Origin: Ustilaginoidea virens
Taxonomy: Eukaryota; Ascomycota; Sordariomycetes; Hypocreales; Clavicipitaceae
DNA: 64,000 nt
Direction of reading: 5' to 3'
Assembly: GCF_000687475.1 (NCBI RefSeq)
Contig: NC_057317.1
Coordinates: forward strand, 6,014,501-6,078,500
Each line of letters opens with the position of its first letter. Positions within the stretch are counted from its first letter, which is position 1. The notes under the pieces are model-generated. The model saw only the letters and a program-made list of their open reading frames with translations. It had not been told where the DNA came from and did no database searches. The position numbers and the translations under genes were made by a program. Positions 41,147 to 53,135 of this stretch are shown in pieces.

Positions 41147-43220
41147 TAATTAATATCCTGATTTATTATAAATGAAGCAATATCCTTAATAGGGCCTATC
41201 TGGAAGGGCACGATTCTATTGTTGATACTATTGATGTGGGCTAAATCGGCGTTAAGGGGGTCTATATTGTTGGGGGTATTAATACCGGTTGTGGGATTGA
41301 CTATATCTACGATCTATAAATAATGCTATATTATCTTTAATAATATCGTTAGTATCGTGATATTATTATTGAAGGAAATAGTGCTATTAACTTATATAAA
41401 TTGACTTATAGATAGAGAGGGATTGCTATAGGTTAGCGGCGAGACTTTCGAATATAGAAGCATAACGATATATAGCTTAGCTATACTTAGGGGTATCCCT
41501 TATATCGTTAAGGACTTATCGGTAAAGCTTCGTATTAGCTATAAAGGGGGGAAAAAGACTATAATATAGGCATTAAAGTTCTTCTAATAGGATATTAAGG
41601 CATTCTAGTTTTAATTTATTAAGATGTTTCGCGATAGTTAATTAAAGCATTATTTTATTCTAATAGTGCAAATAGAATTGCTTTATGCTCTTATTTTCGA
41701 AGTGGCTTTTAACTTTACGGACTATATTGTTAAAAGTGAGGGTATTGCGAATACATTTAATATTATTAAAGTAATAGGTCTTAGTATCGCCGATTAGTAT
41801 AATTTAAAAAGCTCTAGCAAATATATTATCGGGTAATCCTAGTAGGCGGCACTTACTCTTAAAAGATATAACCTTTAGTATAAGGAAATCATCTATTTTG
41901 CTATTATATCTATCCTCTATACGATAGCTGCGTAAGAGGTTAGATATCTTCTTCGATATATTATTAAACCCGGTTCGGGAATAATCTTTTTAGTTAAACC
42001 CGGCCTCTATATAGGCTTTTTAGGTATGATCTTCTAGAGGGTATTCTAGAATAGCTTATTAGTAGCCTTATGGTAGGCTGGCGGGATCTCTGGCTAGGTT
42101 ATCCTATAACCTAAGTCGGTCTAGGTTTACTAGTCCTCCCATTAAGACGGTCTGTTTATCGGCCTGGATAGGGCGATATTGACGGGGAGGGCTAGGTGCC
42201 GTGCCTATTTTTAGCATTATCGGGTGAGGCATTTAGGCCCGATATCTGGTATTATAGGCGGTATTAGCGGCATTAGCTTAGAGGGTATTATTATTAGGGC
42301 CTTCTATTGAAGGAAGTATATCATTAGGGCCTATGACCCGACCTCTATTGGGTATATTATAACCTCGAGGGGTATTAAGATAGCCGCCTCGGCTAGCCCG
42401 GCTAAAGGTATAACCCTTAGGGTGAAGTATTTAATCGGTCGGGCTATAGTTTTTATTAGCTATTGCATATTATTATTGATAATAGGAGTTTTCCCCTGTT
42501 TTAAATAGCGACCTATTGTAAATAGGTATCTTCCCTTTTGGTTATTAGGACCGGCCTTTATCTTCTTCTTCTTTAATAGGGGCAGGGGTATAAGGCTTCT
42601 TTGATATTAAGGGGGGGATAATGGGTTGTTATAACTGTAATCATACTATTAGTATTACAAAGTCCTTTAGTATTAAGGCTTGTAAGGATCTTCTTAAGGG
42701 CCTTACTATAATAGGTGCTTATGATGAATTCTGTGAGCCTATGACTTCTTAGTCGAAATTGCCGATAGGTATTAATACTTTACTATAAGGGTTAAGTTGT
42801 GATTAGAATATTTTATGGCCTAATTGACGGTCGATCTCTTCTTAAGGCTATTTAGGGTTCTATTATTATTAAAGGCATTTTATTAAGGTAGGTATTATAA
42901 TAGAGCCTGATACTCCGATATATACGCTATGATCTCGTAAGTATATACGGAATTCGCATAGGAATAGAGGGTTAATACAGTTAAATAGCTATTTATCCCA
43001 TTCACTATAGTCTTCGTAAAATAGTTCCTATAGGTTATCGTTATTATATAGTCCTTCTTATAGGTATAGATTAAGAAGGCTAGGCGGTTATACAATACTA
43101 TAGTAGTAGCATTAAGGGTAATTGGCTCTATCGCAGTAGCCTAATTGTCATCGAGTAGGGGGGCAAATCGTTATAGCCTTTTAGGTAGTACCGGTTATAA
43201 TATTAATAATCGTAATCGTG
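41147..43220 (-). pseudogene. A4 gag, resumed after the Helitron
   Basis: Minus-strand blocks: LAFLIYTYKKDYIITIT (43,080-43,030), the Arg/Ser/Pro-rich middle (about 42,650-42,000), FKSKCRLLGLPDNIF (about 41,870-41,820) and the capsid-like VKSHFENKSIKQFYLHH (about 41,715-41,665). N-terminus is of the A3 type (ARLRLLILQP, from about 43,230). Degraded. Confidence 0.74.
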
Positions 43221-43613
43221 CTATAGTATTAAGAGGAGGGTTTAAAAGGGGGGGGGGATATATTATAAAGAGTGCAATATTCATTCTTGCAAAGAGTATA
43301 AGATTCGATCCTCTTATAAGGAGTATAAGATTAGATCTTATAAGGAGTATAAGATTCAAAAGGGCTTTTATCTATATATCCCTATAGATAGAAGAAAGAA
43401 AAGAAGGGGTTAATTAGTAAAATAACCATTCAACGGAATAGGTTATTTGCCTCCTATAGTTAGTAGGTTAACTATTTAATAGAATAGGTTAGCCGCCTCT
43501 TAAATACTAAAGGTATCTTTAAAGATCGTAATAATTAGTATATTTTCTTCCTTCGTAATAGATAAAGGTAGAAGAGGTTTATATCGTTCTTCTAATTAGT
43601 TGGTAGCTATAAC
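43221..43613 (-). other. A4 leader, truncated
   Basis: Leader with a 10-G tract (about 43,248-43,258), repeats of AAGAGTATAAGATTCGAT-type words (43,268-43,350) and TTCAACGGAATAGGTTATTTGCC-like words also seen in A3. It ends abruptly at about 43,613, before the primer site and 5' LTR. Confidence 0.7.
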
Positions 43614-43750
43614 GAAGTGGCCTAATTAGGCCCTAAGCAGGTATCTATACATATCGCCAGGTAAAAACCTAATCTTTTGTCTGACCGTTAAGCCAGACAA
43701 AAGAGTATGTATTATACTAAGTTACCATACTTAGTATAATTGACACCTAT
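43614..43750. other. 137-bp unexplained segment with three perfect inverted repeats
   Basis: Contains GGCCTAATTAGGCC (43,619-43,632), the hairpin CTTTTGTCTG / CAGACAAAAG (43,674-43,683 / 43,694-43,703) and ATTATACTAAGT / ACTTAGTATAAT (43,711-43,722 / 43,729-43,740). It matches neither A nor B sequence in this window. It is the target into which A5 inserted; CCTAT at its end may be the A5 TSD. Confidence 0.7.
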
Positions 43751-44100
43751 TATCGGAATCGCTATCGCAAGGTGCCTAATTAGGCACCAATTGGGCACAT
43801 TGCGATGGATATACTACATACACCCGATGCGCACGATATGGCCACTTTAGCCCCTTTTGCCCCTTTACCCCTAAGCCCGGTAGGGCACGCGGGCAGCCCG
43901 GCCCGACTACGCCAATACACGTGACTACAGCACGCACAAAAAGGCCACATTATATAATTACTCTTTTACTTCCTTTCTTTCCTCTTAATTAATCAGTTAT
44001 AATTAAAGAAGTAATCATACCTTTAACCGGTGACCTTACGGTATATAATACCACGCACGCGACCCTACGTATAACTAGGTACCCCGAGTTTATATCAACA
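43751..44100 (+). repeat. A5 5' LTR
   Basis: 350 bp, TATCGG...TATCAACA. The palindrome area is expanded (GGTGCCTAATTAGGCACCAATTGGGCAC, 43,775-43,800), as in the A2 3' LTR. Confidence 0.9.
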
Positions 44101-44484
44101 CTAATCAGTAGTAATAACCACCACTTATAGGATAATTACATCCTACAAAGAATGGTATATTATAGATTAGCAAAATACTAATTTCGAAGAGGCAGTTAAG
44201 CTTTCTTAGCTATACTAACTAAAAGGAGAACGATTTATAACCTCTCCTTCCCTTCGTCTATCACGAGGAAGAATAAGATATACTAACTATTACGATCTTT
44301 AAAGATACCTTTAGTATTTAGGAAGAACGATTTATAACCTCTTCCTATTCTACCCCTTTCTTTCTTTTACCCTACTACTATAGGTAAAAGCCCTTTCGAA
44401 TCTTATACTCCTTATAAGAGTGAATCTTATACTCCTTATAATATATCCCCCCCCCCCCCTTCTTTAAACCCTTATCTCAACACT
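44101..44484 (+). other. A5 leader
   Basis: CTAATCAGTAGTAATAACCACC primer-site region, then the same leader words as A2/A6 and two ATCTTATACTCCTTATAA repeats beside a C tract of about 13 (44,446-44,459). No gene. Confidence 0.7.
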
Positions 44485-45924
44485 ATAGCCTCATCATCAT
44501 TAATATCACAATAACCACAAGAGCTACCTAAGAGGATATAATGGTTTGCCTCACTCTTTAACGACAATTAGACTAACACTATAGAGCCCGTCGACCCTAA
44601 TAATGCTACGAATATACAGCTATATAACTGTATCGCGTTCCTTATAGATACCTATAAGGAAAACACCTATCTAGATGATAATCTCTAGGAATAATTCCAT
44701 AAGGATTATAGCAAGTAGAATAAGGCCCTATTCCGCCGTATTAACGCTCAGGTTTTATAGCAATTCCGCTTAACATTATAGGAACGCGGTATATATATTG
44801 GAGTATCGGGTTCCCTAATAATACCAACCCTACTTAAATGCCTTTAATAATAATAGAATCTATAATGGCCTTAAGAGGAAGTAACCTAATAACTTACTCG
44901 CAGCGTATTCCTATCCCGGCTCAACCCTACTAGGGAAGCCTTACTACCTATCGGTAATACCGAGCAAGAGATATAAAGGCTTCAAAATATGCCCTCATAT
45001 ATATGCATAAGGCCCTTATTATTATCATTATAAGCCCCCACAATAGTTATGCGAATACCCTTACTAAGGCTCGCATTACGGCTCTCATAAGCCCCATCAA
45101 CGCTAAGGAACTTTATCACACTAATAGCATGATTATAGTCATAATAACTTATCGTCCCCCCCTCCATATCGAAAAAGCCCTTTAACCTTACCCCTACCGA
45201 TAAAGAAAGGGGCCGGTCCTAATAACCAAAAGGGAAGACGCCTATTTACAATAGGCTGCTATTCGAAACAGGAGAGAGCTCTTATTATCAATAATAATAT
45301 ATAACGGCCGATAATTATAGCCTATAAGACCGACCCGATCAAATATATCGCTCTAAAGATTATACCCCTAGCCGGGCTAGCCGAAGCAGCTATCTTAATA
45401 CCCCTCGAGGTTATAATATACCCAATAGAGGTCGAGTTATAGGCCCCGATAATATACTTCTTTTAATAAAAGGCCCCGACGATAATAATACCCTTTAAGC
45501 CAACGCCGCTAATACCGCCCGTAATACTAGATATCAGGCCTATACGCCTTATCCGATAATGCTAAAAATAGGCATAGCACCTGGCCCTTCCCGTTAATAT
45601 TGGCCTACCTAGGTTGATGAATAGACCATCTTAACGGGAGGACCGGTAAACCTAGACCGACCTGGGTTATAGGATGAACCAGTAAGAAATCCCGCCAGCC
45701 TGCTATAAGGCAACCGATAAGCTATTCTAGAATACCCTCCGGAAGATCATACCCGAAAAGCTTATATAAAGGCCGGGTTTAACTAAAAAGATCATACCCG
45801 AACCGGGTTTAATAATATATCGAAGAAGATATCTAACCTCTTATGCAGCTATCGTATAGAGGATAGATATAGCAGTAAAATGGATGATTTCTTTATACTA
45901 AAGGTTATATCTTTTAAGAGCAAA
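44485..45924 (+). pseudogene. A5 gag, first part
   Basis: Starts at ATA (44,485-44,487; ATG in A2), reading ASSSLISQ. Then the N-terminal domain, RLNPTREALLPIGNTEQEI, the Pro/Arg/Ser-rich middle and SKKISNLLCSYRIEDRYSSKMDDF at about 45,822-45,890. Cut after FKSKY by A6 at 45,924. Confidence 0.75.
45920..45924 (+). repeat. Left target-site duplication of A6 (GCAAA)
   Basis: GCAAA here, GCAAG at 53,136-53,140. One member has changed by G to A or A to G since insertion. Confidence 0.85.
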
Positions 45925-46268
45925 TATTAATTTAAACTCGGGGTACCTAGTTATACATAGGGTCGCGCGCGTAGTATTATATACCGTGAGGTCACCGGTC
46001 AAAGGTATAATTACTTCTTTAATTATAACTAACTATCTAAAAGGAAAGAAAGGAAGCAAAAGAGGGTAATTACACGATATAGCCTTTTTGTGCGTGTGCT
46101 ATTGTCATATGCATCGGCGCAGTCGGGCCGGGCTGCCCGCATGCCCTACCGGGCTCAGGGGTAAAGGGGCAAAAGTGGCCATATCGTGCGCAACAGGTAT
46201 GCGCAGCATATCCGTCGCAATATGCCCAATTATACCCAATTAGGCACCTTGCGATAGCGATTCCGATA
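45925..46268 (-). repeat. A6 3' LTR
   Basis: 344 bp; on the minus strand TATCGG...AAATTAATA. Confidence 0.92.
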
Positions 46269-46545
46269 CTGGCAGCTTCTCTTTTTATAGAAGCAAATAT
46301 CGGAATCGCTAGGATGTAAGGCGCACATATAGAAAGAAAAGTGCGGCGCGGTCTCGGCAGGTTATGCCGCCGATAACGCTATCGCGCCGCGCGGCCGGCT
46401 TATATAGGCTCATACCGTACAGCCGGTATGTTGAATATCGCAGCCAAAACAAAGGGGGAACAGTAAACGCAGTAAAAACAGCAAATGCAGTATTAAACAT
46501 AAGGAAATCCACCCACTTGCCACATATAATATCACCAATACCTTC
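46269..46545 (-). other. A6 3' non-coding module
   Basis: PPT hairpin beside the LTR, CG-rich inverted repeat (about 46,340-46,405) and AGTAAACGCAGTAAAAACAGC repeats. No gene. Confidence 0.7.
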
Positions 46546-47170
46546 CAAATGCAGTCAGATATTAACCGGCCTCTTTACCCACCCTTCTATATATATAATA
46601 GCCCTATTTTAGTCGATAAAGGTCTTAAGGGCTTTATTTAGCGTTCCCTTAGTTATTGCATCGGCGAGGTTATTATTCCCGTTAATCCAGCGAATTTTAT
46701 AGATTTCCTGGCGCTTATATGACTATCGCAGGGCTATAATATCTATCATAAGCCTCTTTTCCTTAGTAGTACCTAGCTTAATAAGGCATTCGTACAACGA
46801 AAACGAATCCGTATATACAACCGTAGGGATCTTCGGCAATCCTAGCCTGCTGGTAATTATATTAAGGGTCGTGCCTATCGTATATGCGATATCGACCCCT
46901 TATACTATACTATATAGCTCCGAAGCGAGTGCGCTGCGTATTATACGCTTACTTTTTGTAGAGCTATAAGTAACGATATTACCGGTCAGTAGGAAGGCAT
47001 TATCTATAGGGTTATCCTCTTCTTCATTCCCTAGCATAATAATATATCTAATCTAGGAGCTTAAATCTTTATTATTGGCAAAGGATCCGTTAATAAATAC
47101 AAAGAGCTTGGCTATAGTAAGGGCTAGATTGATGTACCGCAAGCTACGATCCTGGTTATTATACTGCCAT
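46546..47170 (-). pseudogene. A6 RNase H
   Basis: Minus strand: LFVFINGSFANN (about 47,110-47,075), SELYS (about 46,935-46,910), YTDSFSLYEC (about 46,825-46,790) and NNLADAITKGTLNKALKT (about 46,680-46,620). First Asp changed to Asn. Confidence 0.76.
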
Positions 47171-48245
47171 TGAAGGCGCTTATTCAACCTCGCGATATCG
47201 TCAGGGTTAGGTTGCTAGTATTATACTGCAATAGACAGGTTAAAAGACGCCTCGGGTTAGTAGACTATAGCTATATAAGCACCGCGAGCGTATTACTCGA
47301 TATAATTACGCTAGGCCGTAGGCGCATTCTTATCGATGGTTGTAATCTTTATGCTTTAACCTTTCTGGCATAACGTTATTGTGCCGTCGGTAGTAACCGT
47401 TAGCATACATCTATTGAATATTAGGGGTATAGTTAGTGATAGCCTTATCTTAGGCTTAGCGTTGAAGCCTGCTTTAGTAAGCTCTAATTCCTCTCGTTAG
47501 AAGAAAGCATCATTATTTAGGCCGAAGGTATCGTTAGTCTATATACCTACGATACCGAAGCATATAGTATCGCCAGTACAGTTAGGAACGTCAGTATAGT
47601 CAGTATCACTAGTGCGGTTAGTATCGCTAGTAGATATTAGCAAATAGGGGTTATAGGTCGATATAGTTATGCCCAACTTCTCGTAATAGTGCCGGAAGTA
47701 TATCGCCCACTAGTGGGTGCCTGCCTCAGCTATTCCGTATAGTGGCTTTATTACTTCCATAATCGTATTATTAGGGTATTAGTAAGCTATTTGCTTAGGT
47801 AACTTAGCGATAATCGACCGATTAAGGGTGGTTAATAACTGTACGTAAGCCTATATAATATTACGTATCTAGAGGAATAAGCCGTAAGAGCGTTATAGTG
47901 ATAGGGCTAATAATATAAATAGCCGCTGACTAGCCCGTTGGATTGTAGGGGACTAAGTCAATATCAATTGCTTTTTATCATCACTATAACCTTATATGAT
48001 AAGCCTAGACTTCTCATACGGGGTATCTATGCCTTTACCCTTAATCTCTCGTACTATACGTAAGTTAAATAGACGTTAGGCTCTATATTTACCGATATTA
48101 TAGGTAATAAATCGGAATATATCGCGGGCCTGTAATGCTTCTACCTCTATACGGTCAGACTATTCGAAGGGGGCTCCTAGGGTTATTATCTTCCCTTCCC
48201 AGTGTAATTGACTAGCAAGCTATAGGTCGGCTTACTCTTTTGCAG
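47171..48245 (-). pseudogene. A6 reverse transcriptase
   Basis: KLPKQIAY (about 47,810), IKPLYGIAEAGTHWWAIYF (about 47,755-47,695) and the active-site box GI*TNDTFGL (about 47,560-47,525), with Q to stop and D to N. Partial minisatellite units lie at 47,575-47,630. Confidence 0.78.
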
Positions 48246-48600
48246 TTAGGAAAGAGGCATTAATAATGATATTAGAAGCGATAGTATTAACGAAAGCCTC
48301 TTTTTAGTCCTTATTAATCATAACATCGGATATTATACATGCTGGCGGTGGTGATGGTGATACTAGCCTGACTTGACTAGAGTTAGTAGCTAGCGACGAT
48401 AATATCGCGGCTGCAGGCGATAGTAATATCGCGGCTATAGGTATTATCGCGGCTAGAGGTGCGGGTGCAGCCGGTACCCTGACTTCTAGCCTGCCGGGGC
48501 GGGCCGGGCCTTCAGTATAGACGATATCTTTAGGATCGTCCGTACCGGGATTAGTATTACGGTTGGGGTCGTGGTTATATAGCTTGACGACCGTAGACTA
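48246..48600 (-). pseudogene. A6 Pro/Ala-rich linker
   Basis: Minus strand: KFWSTVVKLYNHDPNRNTNP, then an Ala/Pro tract (about 48,490-48,400), then the MINKD block (about 48,315). Similar to A2 in having the Asp-rich DRDINPGTDDP part. Confidence 0.68.
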
Positions 48601-49590
48601 GAACTTAACCGGGCTATATAGCATTTATACAATATAGGTCTTACTATTGAGGCTGATTAGCCGGTACAGCCTATACTAGCCACCTTTCTCTTGCTATACC
48701 TATACGTCGGATTATAAGGGTAGTTAGTGGATAGGCTGTATATCTAGGCCATTCCGTTAGGCGAGGGCATCGTGAACTTATCGCTTAATAAGGCATTTCC
48801 TAGCTTCATTAGTGGCCTTTCGTAATATCAAGGCGCATTATAATACTAATAAGCTAGGGGGTGAATCGTCTGTAAGTCGAGGATATGCCCTAAAGACTAA
48901 TAACGTAGGTATTAGACTGTTAGGTCTAATAGAATCGTTAACAGCCTTTACAGTAAGCTATAGTTTCTATTCCTTTATTATTAGGTCGCCTACTTCGTTA
49001 TTAATAATAGTATAGGCTCGGCGTAACGGGGCGTGATATCTTTCGATTTTGCTAATACTATTGTAGGCTTCTACAGGAATTTCATCTATATTAATAGATA
49101 AAAGCCGGGCATTATGACGGAATTCAGCAGAAGTAAAGTTTGGTCCGGCATCGTAGACTATCTAATCCGGTGGGCTAAGGTAGGTATTAATCTAGCATTC
49201 CTTAAGGGCATTCCAAATATCGTAGGCCTTCTGCCTTTATAGATTAAGAAATCTAACTGCCTAGAAGCTTATCGCGGTATCTATAACGTGTAATACCGGC
49301 CGATTATCAATATAAAGGATATTAACGATAATCTTATAGTTAAATTAGCTAATATCGTCATCCTTAAGCATAAATTTAAATCGGCTAAGTGCCTTTGCGT
49401 TTATCTAGCATTAATAGTATATATAGGTGATGCTTTCGATGATATTACAATCAATATCATTATAACCAGCCCGCTAAAGTAATTTAGTAAGCCTATTAAT
49501 AGAGGGATACCCAAATCGACGATAAAGCTAATGGATTTCCTATAATAAAAGGTAGAAGGCAGTAGTATCTATGGTATTAAAAGTCCACTA
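48601..49590 (-). pseudogene. A6 integrase
   Basis: Minus-strand DILYIDNRPVLHVIDTAIS (about 49,325-49,265), NFTSAEFRHNARLLSINIDE (about 49,140-49,080) and the KIERYHAPLRRAY glutamate block (about 49,050-49,010). Degraded. Confidence 0.75.
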
Positions 49591-50000
49591 TAGATGTCCC
49601 TATTTCCTAATAATAGGGACCTTAATATCCCCTTAGATTAATAGGTTATTAATATTATTAAGCTTTACGCCTATCCTATCTATATCCGTAATAGAATAAA
49701 GGAAGGGGGTGCCGCTATTAAGGACGTAGAAAGGGATATTCCCAAATATTATAGGGATATTCAGTATGCCAGAAGATATAGCAAAGCCAGCGCCGAAGTT
49801 TACTATATGCTTTTTATTAGTCGTCTTGATAGTTAGGGTCTTTATCAATCTCATTAAGGCCTTTGCTTGACCTAGGCCTACTATTAATAAGCCGGAAGCG
49901 CTAGTATCCAGTAGGATTCCGCAGAAGGTATAGTCACCGTACCGTTCTTCTTCTAGAAAGGCAGAATTATAATCGGGTGGTAATAAGGGTATTTAGAAGG
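49591..50000 (-). pseudogene. A6 protease
   Basis: GILLDTSASGL on the minus strand (about 49,920-49,885), with DTG as DTS, then TNKKHIVNFGAGFAISSGIL (49,830-49,770) and the IPFYVLNSGTPFLYSI block. Confidence 0.76.
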
Positions 50001-52430
50001 GGTTAATCTATAGGAAGGCATATCGGCATAATTTATCCTATAGGGCTTATAATATTTCGATAGATAAAGAAAGTAATGGTTCTATTTGCGTAAGGGCTAG
50101 GAAGTACTAAGTGGCTATAATTTATAGTGTGATAATATTCTCTGCATCCTATTATACATCCCCTGCCATTATGACTTCAATATCTTTAATAATATCATTA
50201 AAATCGGCATCTTTAAGGCCTTACGTAGGCCCCTCGTATTCCTATAGGAAAATGCAGAATTTCTTATTATTGGGGGCGGTACGGTTAGAATGGTTCTTTA
50301 GCTATTATGCCTTTAATTCTTATTACTCTTTATCAGTATAATTGGATAACTAATATCCTGATTTATTACAAATAAAGCAATGTCTTTAACGGGGCCTGGC
50401 TAGAAAGGCGCGATTTTGTTATTGCCGTTGATACTGCTGCTGTAGGCCGAATCGGCATTAAAGGCGTTAGTGCCGATTATTGGATTAACCATATCTACGG
50501 TCTATAAATAGCGCTATATTGTCATCAACATCATCAGTATCGTGATATTATTACTATTAAAGGAAATAATGCTATTAACTTATATAGACCGACTCGTAGA
50601 TAGAAAGGGATCGCTATAGGTTAGCGGCGAGGCCTTCGAATGTAGGGGCATATCGATATAGCGCCTGGCTATACTTAGGGGTATCCCTTATAGCATTGAG
50701 GACTTATCGGTAAAGCTCTATATTAGCTGTAAAAGGGGGAAAAAGACCACGATATAGGCGTTAAAGTTCCTCTAGTAGGATATTATGGCATTCTAACTTT
50801 AACTTATTAGGGTGTTTTGCGATAGTTAATTAGAGTATTATTCTATTCCAACGGTGTAAATAGAATTACTCTATACTCTTATTTTCGAAATAGCTCTTAA
50901 TTTTGCGGACTATATTATTAAAAGTAAGGGTATCGCGAATATATTCAATATTATCAAAGTAATAGGTCTTAGTATCGCCGATAAGCATAATTTAGAAGGC
51001 TCTAGCGAATATATTATCGGGTAATCCTAGTAGGCGGCACTTACTCTTAAAAGAGATGACTTTTGGTATAATAAAGTCATCTATTTTGCCGCTATATCTA
51101 TCCTCTATGCGATAGCTGCGCAAGAGGTCAGATATCTTCTTCGATATATTATTAAACCCGGTTCGGGTATAATCTTTTTAGTGGTATTATTATTCCGGAG
51201 GGTATTCTAGAACGGCTTATTGGTAGCCTTACGGTAGGCTGGCGGGAGCTCTAGCTGGGTCATCCTATAATCCAGGTCGGTCTAGGTTTATCGATACTCC
51301 TATTAAAACCGTCCATTCATCAGCCTAAGTAGGCCGATATTAACGGGAAGGGCTAGGTGCCGTGCCTATTTTTGGCATTATCGGATAAGGCATTTGGGCC
51401 CGATATCTGGTATCACGGGCGGCGGCATTAGTTTGGTGGGTATTATCGTTATCTGGGTCCTCTATTAAAGGAAGCATATCATCGGGGCCTATAATTCGAC
51501 CCTTATTGGGCATGCTATGACCTTAAGGGGCATTAAGATAGCCGCCTCGGCTAGGGATATAATCCCTAGGTTGATATAATTGATTAGGTCGGTCTTATAG
51601 GCTATAATCATCGGCTGTTGCATATTATTGATAACGGGAGCTTTCCCCTATTTCGAATAGCGGCCTATTGTAAATAGGCGTCTTCCCTTTTGGTTATTAG
51701 GACCGGCCCCTTTCTTTATCGGTAGGGTTAAAGGGCTTTTTCGATATAGAGGGGGGGATAATAGGTTATTATAACTATGATCGTGCTATTAGTATGACGA
51801 AGTTCTTTAGCGTTGATAGAGCTTATAAGAGCCGTAACGCGAGCCTTAGTGAGGGTATTCGTATAACTATTGTAGGGGCTTGTGATAATAATAATAAGGG
51901 CCTTATGCGTATATATGAGGGCATATTTTAAAGCCTTTATATCTCTTGCTCGGTATTACCGATAGGTAGTAAGGCTTCCCTAGTAGGGTTGAGCCGGGAT
52001 AGGAATATACTGCGAGCAAGTTGCCGGGTTACTTCCTCTTAAGGCCATTATGGATTCTATTATTATTGAAGGCATTTAAGTAGGGTTGGTATTATTAGGG
52101 AACCCGATACTCTAATATATACGCCATATTCCCGTAATATTGAGCGGAATTGCCGTAAAACCTGAGTGTTGATACGGCAGAATAGGGCTTTATTCTATTC
52201 GCTATAATCCTTGCGGAATTATTCCCAGAGATCATTATCTAGGTAGGTATTTTCCTTATAGGTATCTATAAGGAACGCGATACGGTTGTATAGCTATATA
52301 TTCATAGCATTATCAGGGTCGACGGGCTTTATAGCATTAGTCCAATTGTCGTTAAAAAGTGAGGCAAACTATTATATCCTCTTAGGTAGTTCTTGTGGTT
52401 ATTGTGATGATATTGATGATAAGGCTATAG
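50001..52430 (-). pseudogene. A6 gag
   Basis: Minus strand from about 52,427 (ATA for ATG, then a Ser-rich start), LPKRIQ*FASLFNDNWTNAIKPVDPDNA, RLNPTREALLPIGNTEQEI (about 51,990-51,935), Arg/Ser/Pro-rich middle, FKSKCRLLGLPDNIFARAF (about 51,050-51,000) and the EQFYLHR block near 50,850. Same sub-lineage as A2 and A5. Confidence 0.75.
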
Positions 52431-52791
52431 TGTTGAAGGGGGGGGATATATTGCAAGGAGTATAAGATTTACTCTTGTAAAGAGTATAAGATTCGAAAGG
52501 GCTTTTACCTATAGTAGTAGGGTAAAAGAAAGAAAGGGGTAGAATAGGAAGAGGTTATAAATCGTTCTTCTTAGATACTAAGGATATCTTTAAAGATCGT
52601 GATATTTAGTGTATTTTATTCTTCCTCGTAATAGATGAGGGGAAGGAGAGGTTATAAATCGTTCTCCCTCTAGTTAGTATAGCTAAAAAAGCTTAACTGC
52701 CTCTTTGAAATTAGTATCTTGCTGATCTATAATGCATCGTTCTTTGCGGGATATAATTATCCTGTGAGTAGTGGTTATCACCATTGATTAG
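52431..52791 (-). other. A6 leader, uninterrupted
   Basis: Full leader: short G tract (about 52,438-52,446), ACTCTTTACAAGAGTAAATC-type repeats, the site AAGGAGAGGTT at 52,652-52,662 that corresponds to the A3 insertion point in A2, and the GTGGTTATCACC hairpin at 52,769-52,782 beside the LTR. Confidence 0.82.
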
Positions 52792-53135
52792 TATTGATTT
52801 AAACTCGGGGTACCTAGTTATACGTAGGGTCGCACGCGTGGTATTATATACCGTAAGGTCACCGGTTAAAGGTATGGTTACTTCTTTAATTATAACTAAC
52901 TATCTAAAAGGAAAGAAAGGAAGCAAAAGAAGGTAATTACACGATATGGCCTTTTTGTGCGTATGCTATTGTCATATGCATCGGCGCAGTCGGGCCGGGC
53001 TGCCCGCATGCCCTACCGGGCTCAGGGGTAAAGGGGCAAAAGTAGCCATATCGTGCGCAACAGGTATGCGCGGCATATCCGTCGTAATATGCCTAATTGT
53101 GCCCAATTGGGCACCTTGCGATAGCGATTCCGACA
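52792..53135 (-). repeat. A6 5' LTR
   Basis: 344 bp; on the minus strand TGTCGG...AAATCAATA, with GGTGCCCAATTGGGCAC near 53,098-53,114. Confidence 0.92.

Larger units (their letters stand above)
29017..43613 (-). mobile_element. Copia family A copy A4, split by a Helitron, 5' end missing
   Basis: The 3' LTR lies at 29,017-29,357, then on the minus strand RNase H, RT, linker, integrase, protease and part of gag up to 33,422. Gag resumes at 41,147 and runs to a leader ending at about 43,613. The 5' LTR and outer leader are absent; the sequence changes abruptly at 43,614. TCATT (29,012-29,016) may be the left TSD, but no partner can be checked. Confidence 0.88.
45925..53135 (-). mobile_element. 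Copia family A copy A6, uninterrupted full length
   Basis: 7,211 bp; LTRs 52,792-53,135 (5') and 45,925-46,268 (3'), both 344 bp. It is the only A copy besides A3 that is complete and unbroken in the window. Domain order on the minus strand is standard. More mutated than A3: the RT box has become *TND and the protease DTG is DTS. Confidence 0.93.

Noticed and set aside
43674..43703. Rho-independent terminator
   Set aside because: The hairpin with a flanking A/T run looks similar, but the context is fungal and not bacterial.
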